From: Woeseiaceae bacterium
Lineage (GTDB): Bacteria; Pseudomonadota; Gammaproteobacteria; Steroidobacterales; Woeseiaceae
Assembly (NCBI GenBank): GCA_024640315.1
Contig: JAHEFF010000025.1
Location: 1 to 45,863, forward strand
Direction: 5' to 3'
Length of the DNA: 45,863 nt
The position numbers and the translations under genes are program-made. Below the pieces are notes generated by a model, which did no database searches, was not told where the DNA came from, and saw nothing but the letters and a program-made list of their open reading frames with translations. This document shows, piece by piece, positions 1-8,216 of the stretch (position 1 is the first letter of the stretch; every line of letters starts with the position of its first letter).

Positions 1-382
1 CAAGGATCTGCTCGAGACCGGTGCGAATGTCGCGACTGGATCAGACTGGCCATCGGTGGCTGAGAGCATGAACCCATGGCCGGCGATCGAGGCCATGGTG
101 ACGCGACGAAATCCACACACGAACGGCGATGAGGCACTCTGGCCCGAGCAAGCCATCACGCTCGAGCAGGCGCTGAAAATATTCACGCTGGACGGAGCAT
201 TGGCGTATCGGCTTGAAAACATCACTGGTTCGATTGAGCCTGGCAAATCGGCAGACCTCATCGTTCTGAATCAGAACCTGTTCGAGGTGCCCGTGGACGA
301 AGTCAGCGAAACAATTGTCGAAAAGACATTCTTCGAGGGAGTACTCGTATACACGGCCACTGACCAGGCCACCTCCCGCTGA
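1..382 (+). CDS. Amidohydrolase, YtcJ-like (C-terminal part)
   Basis: An open frame enters from the left edge, with complete codons from base 2, and ends in TGA. It has the tail of a metal-dependent amidohydrolase of the amidohydrolase-3/YtcJ type: a TGSDWPSV segment (in this family the GSD aspartate sits near the metal site), then MNPWPAIEAMVTRRNP, then the closing composite domain with EPGKSADLIVLNQNLFEVP. The start and the N-terminal metal-binding HxH lie outside the window. Substrate cannot be told; the family includes enzymes acting on amides and cyclic ureides. Its TGA directly abuts the stop codon of the opposing sheath gene with no spacer. Confidence 0.9.
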   Translation, partial: KDLLETGANVATGSDWPSVAESMNPWPAIEAMVTRRNPHTNGDEALWPEQAITLEQALKIFTLDGALAYRLENITGSIEPGKSADLIVLNQNLFEVPVDEVSETIVEKTFFEGVLVYTATDQATSR

Positions 383-1915
383 TCAGGCGACTTCCGCCCT
401 CACCGGTGCGAATGCAGTGGTCGCGACCCGACAGCGCGCGGCTGTCTGTTGGATCGTCAATGAGATCGTTTCGTCCGACCCTGCCGGGTGGAACGCCAGC
501 AGGACGGTGATTCCCCGATCGGGGTCAACCGGTTTGCGGCGAGTGCCGGCATCGCATTGCACGAGGAAGTGATCGTCCTTGAACGCGCCGGCATCAGACA
601 ATGCACACATGAAGGCATGCACCTTATTTACAATTCGTTCGCGAGCCGCAGTTGAATTCGGATCGAATACTGCCCAGCGAGTGGCGCGATCAATTGCATT
701 GGTGATCATAAGGCATAGTCGGCGTGTCGTCAGGCTGCCAAATTCGTCGCCAACCTGCGTGCCATGTGCAAGCGTGACCGAGCCGCAAAACATTGTATGG
801 CCCGGATTCTTTCCCGCGATCACGTTTAATCCTTCCTTGACGAGAAGGTGCGCGTCGCTGCTGAATATGTCGATGGCCGGAACCAGCTCTCGATTCAGCG
901 CAAAGCCACGCTGATCGAGGTCTTCCCACGGCCCGTGCAACCTGTCCAGTTTACATAGGAGGCCGGCGAGTGCGCCGCCGATCGCGATGGGCCGCGCTTT
1001 CTTGTCGTCGCGCACAATAGCGCGAGGAAAATACGATATCGCGTCGGAGTTGGCATAGCCTGCCTCGCGAATACCGCGAATCGCATCGTAGGTGCTCTTC
1101 CACTCCTCTGGCGGATCCAGAATCAGCATTGCGCCACGCTTGCGACAGTAAAGTTCGGCCGCGAGGACTGCAGCCGGACCTGGCACGCGACCTATCTCGG
1201 GCGGCGGCATGTAAAGCACGTCGATTTGCTCAACCTGGTTAAGCGCGAATATTCCTGTGCCACGACTGGCCGAACCAACCAGATCATAGTCAGAAAGCGC
1301 GAGCCCATCCGTGCCGGACTGGGCCGGCTGTATGTACTCGGTACGAGTCGCAATGGGCCGGTGGGTAGGCAATGGCGATTGCATCCGGACGAGCGATGAA
1401 GAAAGAAGCACACCCTCGACATAGCGATCACTATCGGCGTCGCAGGTCAGTCTCCTGAAAATCTCCTGATCCAGCACAAGCCCGGTATCCGGCGCGACCC
1501 GCTGTAGCGTCAGGTTAAAAAGGCTCTCGTCGTCCTTGTCTATGCCGTCGTAGTCGACCGCGGCCCGGATCTGCTCGGCAGAGCCTGGCTCGACGGCACG
1601 TAGCACCAGCGCGCCATGCTCAGCCGGCAGGCAAATCATGGCTCCTCGAGCGTTGTTAGCGACACGAATAACGTAAACCTGTCTGCCGCCGTGCTCGAAA
1701 AATTGCTCGACCGCTGATCCCAGGCTGCTGCCCGGCCAGAATCCGCCGAAACGCCGGCCAAATTCGGCGAAGTTCCTGATGAGAATGGGAGTATCGAGGG
1801 GGCCGCGAAGCGCACGTCCTACAAATGCAGCCGTGGTTTCCGCTGACGCGTCAATGGGTTGATCCATCGGCGCTATTTCGGTGACCGTAATTCCCCGGTC
1901 TGTAGCATCTGACAA
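383..1915 (-). CDS. Phage/contractile-injection-type tail sheath protein, isolated
   Basis: A 510-residue protein reading as a contractile tail sheath subunit. The N-terminus has GITVTEIAPMDQPI followed by TAAFVGRALRGPLDTPILI and FAEFGRRFGG, the usual sheath opening in which a beta-strand arm precedes the 'vGra.rGP...pv.i.s..eF...fG' block. A middle GTGIFALNQVEQIDVLYMPPP segment and a C-terminal half with KEGLNVIAGKNPG, TTRRLCLMITNAI, RWAVFDPN and a final DDHFLVQCD match the conserved sheath core. In the family such subunits polymerise around an inner tube and contract. No tube, baseplate, spike, LysM-adaptor or AAA+ ATPase gene is visible, and flanking genes on both sides lie on the other strand, so it is transcribed alone. 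Composition looks like its neighbours. Family is fairly sure; function of a lone copy is unknown. Confidence 0.85.
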   Translation of the reverse strand: MSDATDRGITVTEIAPMDQPIDASAETTAAFVGRALRGPLDTPILIRNFAEFGRRFGGFWPGSSLGSAVEQFFEHGGRQVYVIRVANNARGAMICLPAEHGALVLRAVEPGSAEQIRAAVDYDGIDKDDESLFNLTLQRVAPDTGLVLDQEIFRRLTCDADSDRYVEGVLLSSSLVRMQSPLPTHRPIATRTEYIQPAQSGTDGLALSDYDLVGSASRGTGIFALNQVEQIDVLYMPPPEIGRVPGPAAVLAAELYCRKRGAMLILDPPEEWKSTYDAIRGIREAGYANSDAISYFPRAIVRDDKKARPIAIGGALAGLLCKLDRLHGPWEDLDQRGFALNRELVPAIDIFSSDAHLLVKEGLNVIAGKNPGHTMFCGSVTLAHGTQVGDEFGSLTTRRLCLMITNAIDRATRWAVFDPNSTAARERIVNKVHAFMCALSDAGAFKDDHFLVQCDAGTRRKPVDPDRGITVLLAFHPAGSDETISLTIQQTAARCRVATTAFAPVRAEVA

Positions 1916-2014
1916 ACCTATCTCCGCGATTCTTGGTCAGATATTCGTGAGCGCATTCTAAAGACTCGGGTGTGAAGATGCTATCGTTGTCAGGGTTTTT
2001 GACATTGGGATGTC

Positions 2015-3082
2015 ATGGTTCCATACGATTACCTCAAAGAGAAATTTCCAAAACTCGGCGCTCAGTTGCCAAGGGCAGCTCTCGCGACGCTTCCAACGCC
2101 CGCTCGCGAGCACGACCTGCTGCTGAACGGCAAAGCCGGGCGGATAGCGATCAAGTACGACAATCTCACTGGCAGTATTTATGGCGGCAACAAGGTTCGC
2201 AAACTCGAGTACATATTTCCCCGCGCAGCAAAAAAGCACTGCCTTCGGGTCGCAACGTTTGGCGCCGCCGGTTCGAATCATGCACTGGCAACCGCGCTCT
2301 ATGCACGTGAGGCTGGATTTGACTGCACCTGCTTCCTGTCGCACCAGGCAAAGACGCCACTCGTTGTGGAAACCCTGAAACAACACCTGGCGATCGGCAC
2401 CGAGCTCGTTCATTACGGCGGCAGCTATCGAAGCCGAATGCAAATCCTGCGTGAACACTTGTGGGGCCGGCATGCCTGGATCATTCCGATGGGAGGATCG
2501 TCCTGGCTCGGAACGGTGGGTTTCGTTGCGGCCGGCCTGGAGTTGGCGACGCAAATTGCTGCCGGCGAGATACCGGCGCCCGACAGGTTATACGTCGGTG
2601 CCGGAACAATGGGTACGGCCGTTGGAATCTCGCTCGGACTGGCGCTGGCCGGACTCGACACAGAAGTGCACGCCGTTCGCGTGTCGGATGTATCGATTAT
2701 GAACGAACGTGCGCTTCGAATACTCCTCAATAAGACCGCCATGATGATGCACCGGTGTGATGAATCCGTCCCGGCAGAACTGGCGGGACGCGCCAACATC
2801 AAAATCAGGGATGAGTTTTTCGGCCCCGGTTATGCACAAGGCACAGATGCAACGGAACGAGCGGTGGCGTTCGCCAGGGACGCCCTGGATTTGACCCTCG
2901 AAATCACCTATACCGGCAAGGCCATGTCGGCGCTGCTGGCAGACTGGCCGGACATCAGGTCGGCCGACCTGAACGTCCTGTACTGGCACACCTTTAACTC
3001 GGCACCGATCGAGGGACCAGATGAAAAGCAAATTGAAAGCGCCGTCTTGCCAGACGAATTTGACAGGTATTTCGCGGGCTAG
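2015..3082 (+). CDS. PLP-dependent enzyme, D-cysteine desulfhydrase / ACC deaminase family
   Basis: A 355-residue fold-type II PLP enzyme. The lysine expected to hold PLP is in YGGNKVRKLEY (about K60), preceded by the substrate-site stretch IKYDNLTGS. A FGAAGSNHALATALYA motif around residues 89-104 fits the S/N-H element of ACC deaminase and D-cysteine desulfhydrase relatives, and a glycine-rich phosphate-binding VGAGTMGTAVGISLGL follows near residue 197. In this family the reaction is beta-elimination or ring-opening giving ammonia and a 2-oxo acid; exact substrate cannot be set from sequence. It diverges from the sheath gene across 99 bp. Its TAG overlaps the stop of the opposing 42-codon ORF within one CTAG. 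Confidence 0.88.
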   Translation: MVPYDYLKEKFPKLGAQLPRAALATLPTPAREHDLLLNGKAGRIAIKYDNLTGSIYGGNKVRKLEYIFPRAAKKHCLRVATFGAAGSNHALATALYAREAGFDCTCFLSHQAKTPLVVETLKQHLAIGTELVHYGGSYRSRMQILREHLWGRHAWIIPMGGSSWLGTVGFVAAGLELATQIAAGEIPAPDRLYVGAGTMGTAVGISLGLALAGLDTEVHAVRVSDVSIMNERALRILLNKTAMMMHRCDESVPAELAGRANIKIRDEFFGPGYAQGTDATERAVAFARDALDLTLEITYTGKAMSALLADWPDIRSADLNVLYWHTFNSAPIEGPDEKQIESAVLPDEFDRYFAG

Positions 3083-3207
3083 CTCTTCAGCTCATTCGCG
3101 CGACGTGACTTTTCTTCATTTCTTCGGGCAGATTCTTCGCGCGCCTCTTTTTCTTCCTGCTTCTTGCGCGCAATTTCGCTCAACATGATGTCCAGCCACT
3201 CACTCAT
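3079..3207 (-). CDS. Small 42-residue highly charged protein
   Basis: A short ORF whose ATG overlaps the end of the L,D-transpeptidase gene by 8 nt, so it is probably translationally coupled. The product starts MSEWLDIMLSEIARKK and continues as a run of Glu, Lys and Arg (heptad-like E/K/R pattern), suggesting one solvent-exposed alpha helix with a short amphipathic start. I recognise no family. It ends in the CTAG shared with the opposing PLP-enzyme gene. Coupling and lack of internal stops favour a real gene, but charged low-complexity frames can be spurious. Confidence 0.55.
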   Translation of the reverse strand: MSEWLDIMLSEIARKKQEEKEAREESARRNEEKSRRANELKS

Positions 3208-4375
3208 CCGCCACCGTTTGCTCGTTCGCATTTCCCTCATCATCGAGCGGCGCATCCAGGATAGCGCGAACTTCGTCGAGCGTCGGCATGTTCGGATCCG
3301 GTTCAACGGTGTTCCTGACGATACGCACGCGCGCGTAAATGTCCTGCATATTTTCAACTGACAGAGCGATCGGCACGCCGGTTCCCGTAGATGCCAGGAC
3401 GGGCAATTGATCAATATTGACCGGCGTTTCGTGCAGGCTTGACAAATTTTCTACCCGTTCGAGGGCTTCGACCAGTCGCCCGTCCGGGCTGACCTCGTCG
3501 TCTTCAAGTGGCGTGTGCGCCTCGAAAAAGATCTCGCCATCGCGCCAGCCGGCGAGAAACGGTTCATTGATGATATTGACCGGCTCACCGACGCCAACCA
3601 GCTCATAAAGTAATTCGATGTTTTCCGGGTAGAGCCGCACGCAACCGTGACTGACCCGCATTCCCACACCATAGGGCTGATTCGTACCGTGGATCAGGTA
3701 TCCGGGAATATCGAGCTTGAGCACATGCTGGCCCAGCGGGTTATCCGGACCCGGGGGGACAATTGCGGGAAGCGGATCACCGATTTCCTCATGCTCCCTG
3801 CGCACGGACGCGGGCACGTACCAGTGCGGATCACGCGCCTTGGAAATAACGGCAGATGAGCCCAACGGCGTTTCCCAACCGACCCGACCGATGCCGATCG
3901 GATAGGTCATTACGATTTGTTCCTCACCATCCATCGCCTGCGGAAAATAGAACAGGCGTTTGGAAGCGATATTCAGAATAAGTCCTTCCCGCGGCACGTC
4001 CGGTATTACGAACTGTGTCGGCAGAAGTATCGGCGTGCCCTCCCCCGGCAGCCACGGATCAACGTCCGGGTTGGCCTCGACCAGCTCGTCATAGCCAAGC
4101 CCGTACTCACGGGCAAGATCGGAAAACGTGTTTTCTTCGCTCGCGAACACGAGCTGCGGTTCACCGATGACCGACTGTTCGGGCGACGCGATAACGAAGT
4201 AGTTCCGGCTTATCGGGTCCAGCCGTGGTCGCTCCTTCAGTGGTGGAAGCTTGGCGACAGCTGGCTCTTCATTGTGATTCGGCGCCATGGAATCATTGAA
4301 TGCGGTACAGGCAGATAATGACGCCATGAGCGCAATCAAGGTTGCTGCCCTGTGGAATTTAGCGATTGTATTCAA
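3200..4375 (-). CDS. L,D-transpeptidase lipoprotein (YkuD family, LysM-like N-terminus)
   Basis: A 391-residue precursor. A lipoprotein signal ends in LSAC (Cys23), so the mature protein should be lipid-anchored in the envelope. Residues about 82-120 (ENTFSDLAREYGLGYDELVEA...) look like a LysM peptidoglycan-binding repeat. The YkuD catalytic domain follows from about 131, with HGT at 229-231 and the active-site SHGCVRL at 242-248 (Cys245). Family members form 3-3 peptidoglycan cross-links or attach proteins to peptidoglycan. A C-terminal acidic extension of about 130 residues after the catalytic core is longer than in ErfK/YbiS-type enzymes and has no motif I recognise. It runs into the coupled 42-codon ORF. 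Confidence 0.92.
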   Translation of the reverse strand: MNTIAKFHRAATLIALMASLSACTAFNDSMAPNHNEEPAVAKLPPLKERPRLDPISRNYFVIASPEQSVIGEPQLVFASEENTFSDLAREYGLGYDELVEANPDVDPWLPGEGTPILLPTQFVIPDVPREGLILNIASKRLFYFPQAMDGEEQIVMTYPIGIGRVGWETPLGSSAVISKARDPHWYVPASVRREHEEIGDPLPAIVPPGPDNPLGQHVLKLDIPGYLIHGTNQPYGVGMRVSHGCVRLYPENIELLYELVGVGEPVNIINEPFLAGWRDGEIFFEAHTPLEDDEVSPDGRLVEALERVENLSSLHETPVNIDQLPVLASTGTGVPIALSVENMQDIYARVRIVRNTVEPDPNMPTLDEVRAILDAPLDDEGNANEQTVADE

Positions 4376-4598
4376 AGTATTGACCGGCCCAAGTCTCTTG
4401 CTGTGCGAATTCTCGCAGAAATAGCGGACAGACTCTATATGTCACTTCCGTCCTGCGCGGACGAGCAGTGGCCAGCTGACAATTCGCCTGCTGTCGCCCC
4501 ACCGCGATTTGAGTTCGTCGGGAAGAGTACGCCAGGACAACCGGGAGGAAACGCGGCATAACTACCTGCCTGCCCGGAAAAATGGTCCTTCCATTGTC

Positions 4599-5408
4599 TC
4601 AGCGCTGGCAGTCCGGCTCCCGGCCTTCTGCCTTGGCCTGGTTGTAGACGACAAGCGCTTCCGGCAACTGGCTGATATGTGCCTCGAGGCGACTCTCGTC
4701 TGACGGGTGAGTCGACATCATCTCCGGAACTTTCGTCTGGTTTGCGGCAGCCATGTTTTTCCAGAGATTGACGGATTCACGAGGATCGAAGCCGGCACGG
4801 GCCATGTAGATCAGGCCGATTTCGTCAGCTTCCGTTTCATGCAATCGACTGAATGGCTTGTTGAGTCCGAGGTCCTCGGCTGATTTCATTGCGCTATAAA
4901 TACCCTGAGTGCGATTGTAATAGCCGCCGCCCAGAATCAGCGCCGCAATGTCAATTCCGACATCGGATATTTCAGCTCGTGTCGCCCTTTCATTCGTGTG
5001 CCGGGCGGTCGCGTGCGCCATTTCGTGTCCCAACACGGACGCCAGCTGGTCTTGATTTTCGACCATGCTAAGCAGGCCTGCATAGACGCTGATCTTGCCA
5101 CCCGGCATCACAGTCGCATTCACGACCGGCTGATTAAAGATCGCCAACTCCCAGTACATTTGGGCTGCGTCATCGTCCATCACATCAACGAGCGCGTTTG
5201 CGACGCAGGCAACATAATCGATTGTCGCCCGATCCTGGACCAGGGGCAGGTTCTCCCGCATCATCTCGAAATTTCGTTTGGCGTCGAGCTCCAGCTGCGC
5301 ATCGGACTTCATGGTCAGCTGTGCCCTGCCGGAATCGGTGGTGCTGCAAGCCACCAGGAAGAACGACATAAAAGCCAGAAAAATCAGGCGCTTGGATATA
5401 AGTGTCAC
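4599..5408 (-). CDS. M48-family zinc metalloprotease, lipoprotein (LoiP/YggG-like)
   Basis: An envelope peptidase of 269 residues. I prefer the GTG start at 5408: it has GGAG nine bases upstream and gives a compact lipoprotein signal (MTLISKRLIFLAF...LVAC, Cys21). An in-frame ATG at 5432 would add eight residues. The zinc site HEMAH lies at about 128-132 in LGHEMAHATARHTNER, and the third ligand is in the downstream HETEADEIGLIYMARAGFDP. VMPGGKISVYAGLL precedes the zinc helix as in the family. Members of this type degrade or assist folding of outer-membrane and periplasmic proteins. It is monocistronic, with 190-223 bp on its downstream side before the L,D-transpeptidase start. Confidence 0.9.
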   Translation of the reverse strand: MTLISKRLIFLAFMSFFLVACSTTDSGRAQLTMKSDAQLELDAKRNFEMMRENLPLVQDRATIDYVACVANALVDVMDDDAAQMYWELAIFNQPVVNATVMPGGKISVYAGLLSMVENQDQLASVLGHEMAHATARHTNERATRAEISDVGIDIAALILGGGYYNRTQGIYSAMKSAEDLGLNKPFSRLHETEADEIGLIYMARAGFDPRESVNLWKNMAAANQTKVPEMMSTHPSDESRLEAHISQLPEALVVYNQAKAEGREPDCQR

Positions 5409-5493
5409 GTTTAAATGCTCCGCAATCTGCATTTCTTACAAGTTTAGCAGGCCAATGCATTTAAGACCTGTCGCCCGCCCGCGGGTTCCCCGG

Positions 5494-6516
5494 TTAACGA
5501 GGCAAACGATCTTCGAATCGCCTCCGCCAACCCAGGGCGTCCACCCGCTCCATCGCGGCATCTGCGCCTGCCATCAGTCGTTTCTGCAGCGGCTGCTTGA
5601 TCTTGTAGGACAAGCGGAAAAGATCGAAATCCCTGGCGAGATCTGCCAACAATTCGTCACTGGTTTTGAGCTCATCGGCAAGGCCCAACTCGAGAGCACG
5701 TGTCCCGTACCAATGCTCGCCTGTCGCTATCTTGTCCATATCCAGGTCAGGTCGGTACCTGGCGACGGCACCTTTGAACAACAAGTGCACGTCTTCCAGT
5801 TCCTCCTTCAGCTTCGCCCGGTCTTCGTCGGTGTTCTGGCCGAACATCGTGACGCTGCGCTTGTACTTGCCGGCGGTAATTTGCTCGAAATCCACGCCGT
5901 GATTGTCCAGCATGCGGTTGAAATTTGGAATCTGGGCCAGCACACCGATTGAACCGAGGATGGCAAACGGCGCTGCCAGGATCCTGTTGGCGACGCAAGC
6001 CATCAGGTAACCGCCGCTGGCCGCCACCTTGTCGACGACGACGACAAGCGGAATTTCACGGTCGCGGATTCTCACAAGCTGGGACGCAGCAAGCCCATGC
6101 TCGTGCACAACGCCACCATAATTCTCCAGCCTTACAACAACCTGATCATCCGGGTTCGCAACCTCGAGGATGGCGCTGACCTCTTCTCGCAATGACGGCA
6201 CCGCGCTGGCCTTGAGATCGCCTTTGAAATCGATGATATAAGCGCGCGGCCGGGGCTTATCTTCTTTCGCTTCGGCTTTGACACGTACCTTTTCGGCCTT
6301 GGCTTCTTTTTTCCAGTCGGCTTTTCTCATGACCGCCTGTTTCAAGGCACTGGCCATATTCCTGTACTTCTTATTGAGGTCTTCAACTTCGAGGCCCTCA
6401 TGGTGCGCGGCTTTTTTCCCGGCAGCCGCAGCCGTACCGATGATCACGACGACGGCCACAACCAGCGTGACAGTCTTCAGGAGAAACAGGCCGTATTCAG
6501 CGAAAAATTCGGTCAT
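5494..6516 (-). CDS. sohB: SohB-type inner-membrane serine protease (S49)
   Basis: A 340-residue protein with an N-terminal membrane helix (residues about 8-32), then a Lys/Glu-rich linker (about 60-88, many AEK repeats), then an S49 ClpP-like domain. The nucleophile is Ser167 in DKVAASGGYLMAC and the general-base lysine is in AGKYKR (probably Lys219), the Ser/Lys dyad of the SppA/SohB group. Length and single N-terminal anchor fit SohB rather than the two-domain SppA. It lies 36 bp downstream of lipA on the same strand, so the two are probably co-transcribed. Confidence 0.93.
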   Translation of the reverse strand: MTEFFAEYGLFLLKTVTLVVAVVVIIGTAAAAGKKAAHHEGLEVEDLNKKYRNMASALKQAVMRKADWKKEAKAEKVRVKAEAKEDKPRPRAYIIDFKGDLKASAVPSLREEVSAILEVANPDDQVVVRLENYGGVVHEHGLAASQLVRIRDREIPLVVVVDKVAASGGYLMACVANRILAAPFAILGSIGVLAQIPNFNRMLDNHGVDFEQITAGKYKRSVTMFGQNTDEDRAKLKEELEDVHLLFKGAVARYRPDLDMDKIATGEHWYGTRALELGLADELKTSDELLADLARDFDLFRLSYKIKQPLQKRLMAGADAAMERVDALGWRRRFEDRLPR

Positions 6517-6552
6517 GAGATTATTTTGTATCCAGATTGTTTGCGGAACGCA

Positions 6553-7566
6553 TCAAACAGCGATGCCGACATTGTTCTTCTGCAGCACTTGATCCGCTCG
6601 ATAACTCGACCTGACCAATGGTCCGGCGACGACTTCGAGGAATCCTTTTTCGAGACCTTCCTGGCGGTATGCATCGAACTCGTCGGGCGTTACGTAGCGT
6701 TCGACCGCCAGGTGATTCGGCGTAGGCCGCAAATATTGTCCCAGCGTCAGGATATCGACACCAACAGCCCGCAGGTCCTGCATTGTCTGCATGATTTCGT
6801 GATTCTTTTCACCCAGGCCAAGCATCAGGCTGGTCTTCGTCAATACATCCGGTCGGTATTGCTTGGCGTGCTCCAGTACGGCCAGCGTCGTCTCGTAACT
6901 TGCACGTGGATCGCGAACCGGATGAGTCAGGCGTTTTACGGTTTCGACATTTTGCGCAAAAACCTCCAGGCCGGAATCCACCACCTTTTCGACGTCCGAC
7001 ATCACTCCATTGAAGTCCGGTGTCAGCGCTTCAACGGCCGTTTCCGGATTCATTTTCTTGATTTCTTTCACACAGCTCGCATAGTGCCCGGCGCCACCAT
7101 CAGGCAGGTCATCCCGATCCACTGACGTGATAACGATATAGGACAGGCCCATCAACTCTACGGCCCGAGCCGTATTCAAAGGCTCATCGGGATCCAGCCA
7201 CCCATGTGGGTTACCGGTATCGACCGCACAGAACCGGCAAGCTCTCGTACATACCGAACCCATTACCATGATTGTGGCCGTGCCGTTGTTCCAGCACTCA
7301 CCGATATTCGGACACATCGACTCTTCGCACACCGTACTCAGCCGGTGCTCTCGCACAGTCTGACGAACACCGGCGAATCCGGCACCCGATGGCATTTTGG
7401 CACGCAGCCATTTCGGCTTGTTGCCGCGTTCGACGCCCGGGGTATCACGGCGTACTTTCACGCCGTTTTTGATCGCCGAAAAGCCTTCATCCGTACGATA
7501 CTTCCGGCCGCTCTCGACAACCGGGATGCCGCGGAAATTGGTCTTGAGTGTGTCTTTCTCGCCCAT
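6553..7566 (-). CDS. lipA: Lipoyl synthase
   Basis: A 337-residue radical-SAM enzyme that inserts two sulfurs into octanoyl groups on lipoyl domains of 2-oxoacid dehydrogenases and GcvH. Both clusters are visible: the auxiliary CX4CX5C (Cys80, 85, 91 in [12 protein letters not shown]) and the radical-SAM CX3CX2C (Cys106, 110, 113 in CTRACRFC). The C-terminal RSSYRADQ carries the conserved serine that ligates the auxiliary cluster. Full length for the family. No lipB is next to it; sohB follows instead. Confidence 0.97.
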   Translation of the reverse strand: MGEKDTLKTNFRGIPVVESGRKYRTDEGFSAIKNGVKVRRDTPGVERGNKPKWLRAKMPSGAGFAGVRQTVREHRLSTVCEESMCPNIGECWNNGTATIMVMGSVCTRACRFCAVDTGNPHGWLDPDEPLNTARAVELMGLSYIVITSVDRDDLPDGGAGHYASCVKEIKKMNPETAVEALTPDFNGVMSDVEKVVDSGLEVFAQNVETVKRLTHPVRDPRASYETTLAVLEHAKQYRPDVLTKTSLMLGLGEKNHEIMQTMQDLRAVGVDILTLGQYLRPTPNHLAVERYVTPDEFDAYRQEGLEKGFLEVVAGPLVRSSYRADQVLQKNNVGIAV

Positions 7567-7663
7567 GGACAGGATGCGTAGCCAAAGAGCGGCATTCTCT
7601 CATAAATCGCTCAGACGTAGGAGCGTTCCTCGCCCCTTAAGAGAGGCTCAGGCCACGGCGCGG

Positions 7664-7691
7664 AACAAAAAAATCCCCGGACTAGCCGGGG
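7664..7691 (-). terminator. Rho-independent terminator of the small gene at 7730
   Basis: Read on the minus strand this is a perfect 6-bp GC stem, CCCCGG, with a 5-nt loop and CCGGGG, followed by AT and a run of seven T. It lies about 40 nt after the stop of the small ORF at 7730-7927 and just upstream of lipA, so it should stop transcription before lipA. Confidence 0.85.
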
Positions 7692-7729
7692 AGAATCAGG
7701 GGGAAAACTGAATTTAAACGCCAGAAGTA

Positions 7730-7927
7730 TCAATGCAACCTTGACCAGCTAACGAGCTGTACAGCGCTCTGTTGCAGGTCGAAATTCTTTGCCAGTACCG
7801 CCTCGATGTCCGTAATGTCCGAGTTATTGTCCATCGGGCGTGAAAGTTCTACGACACCACTGAACTCGTTACCGCCGTGGTAATCCCCGTCGGTGAGCTT
7901 GAACTGTGTGTAGTACTTTGCAGCCAT
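7730..7927 (-). CDS. Small uncharacterised protein, 65 residues
   Basis: The product starts MAAKYYTQFKLTDGDYHGG and contains SGVVELSRPMDNNSDITDIE and ends in WSRLH. I recognise no family. It has no membrane segment or signal peptide and looks like a compact alpha/beta fold. Support for reality is the strong intrinsic terminator just downstream and good amino-acid composition. The start is uncertain: there is no clear Shine-Dalgarno (SD) sequence, and the frame stays open upstream to 8098, including another ATG (MAHRSKSDP) 16 codons earlier. Confidence 0.6.
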   Translation of the reverse strand: MAAKYYTQFKLTDGDYHGGNEFSGVVELSRPMDNNSDITDIEAVLAKNFDLQQSAVQLVSWSRLH

Positions 7928-8216
7928 GGTTGTGAAGATTACGCCCGGGTCGCTTTTCGATCTGTGAGCCATGCCACAATTTGTCTGTGTGCTGCAGCCA
8001 ACGTGCCGAATAGTGACCGAATTCACAAACTCGCCATTTTCAATCGCCCGGATGCCCCAGAAAAGGCCGATTAGGCGTAGAATGTACGAATACGACATAA
8101 CCCGAGCCGGATTAAGTGAGGTAATGCACAGAATCCGGTTTATGTGATATGTAATATTTTGTTAAGCGCTTGGGTGCGCCTAATTTCTTTTTTTTGGATT
8201 TAAGCGGAACTACAGA
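7928..8216. promoter_or_regulatory. Divergent intergenic region upstream of the OmpA-like gene
   Basis: About 290 bp between the divergent small gene and the OmpA/DUF4398 gene. The right half is AT-rich, with a TAATAT box at 8152-8157 and a short GCGC-loop-GCGC hairpin followed by a T-rich tract around 8165-8195. This may be a promoter with an attenuator-like leader for the rightward gene. I cannot assign a good -35. No further gene is visible unless the small ORF starts upstream of 7927. Confidence 0.3.

Noticed and set aside
383..1915. Idea that the sheath gene marks a prophage
   Set aside because: No integrase, capsid, terminase, tRNA attachment site or composition change is seen on either side.
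1958..2554. A 198-codon open frame on the minus strand opposite the PLP-enzyme gene
   Set aside because: It lies antisense to a clear enzyme gene and its translation has no family features.
3079..3414. Longer 111-codon version of the small charged ORF
   Set aside because: The upstream part is out of frame inside the L,D-transpeptidase and of poor composition; only the last 42 codons look protein-like.
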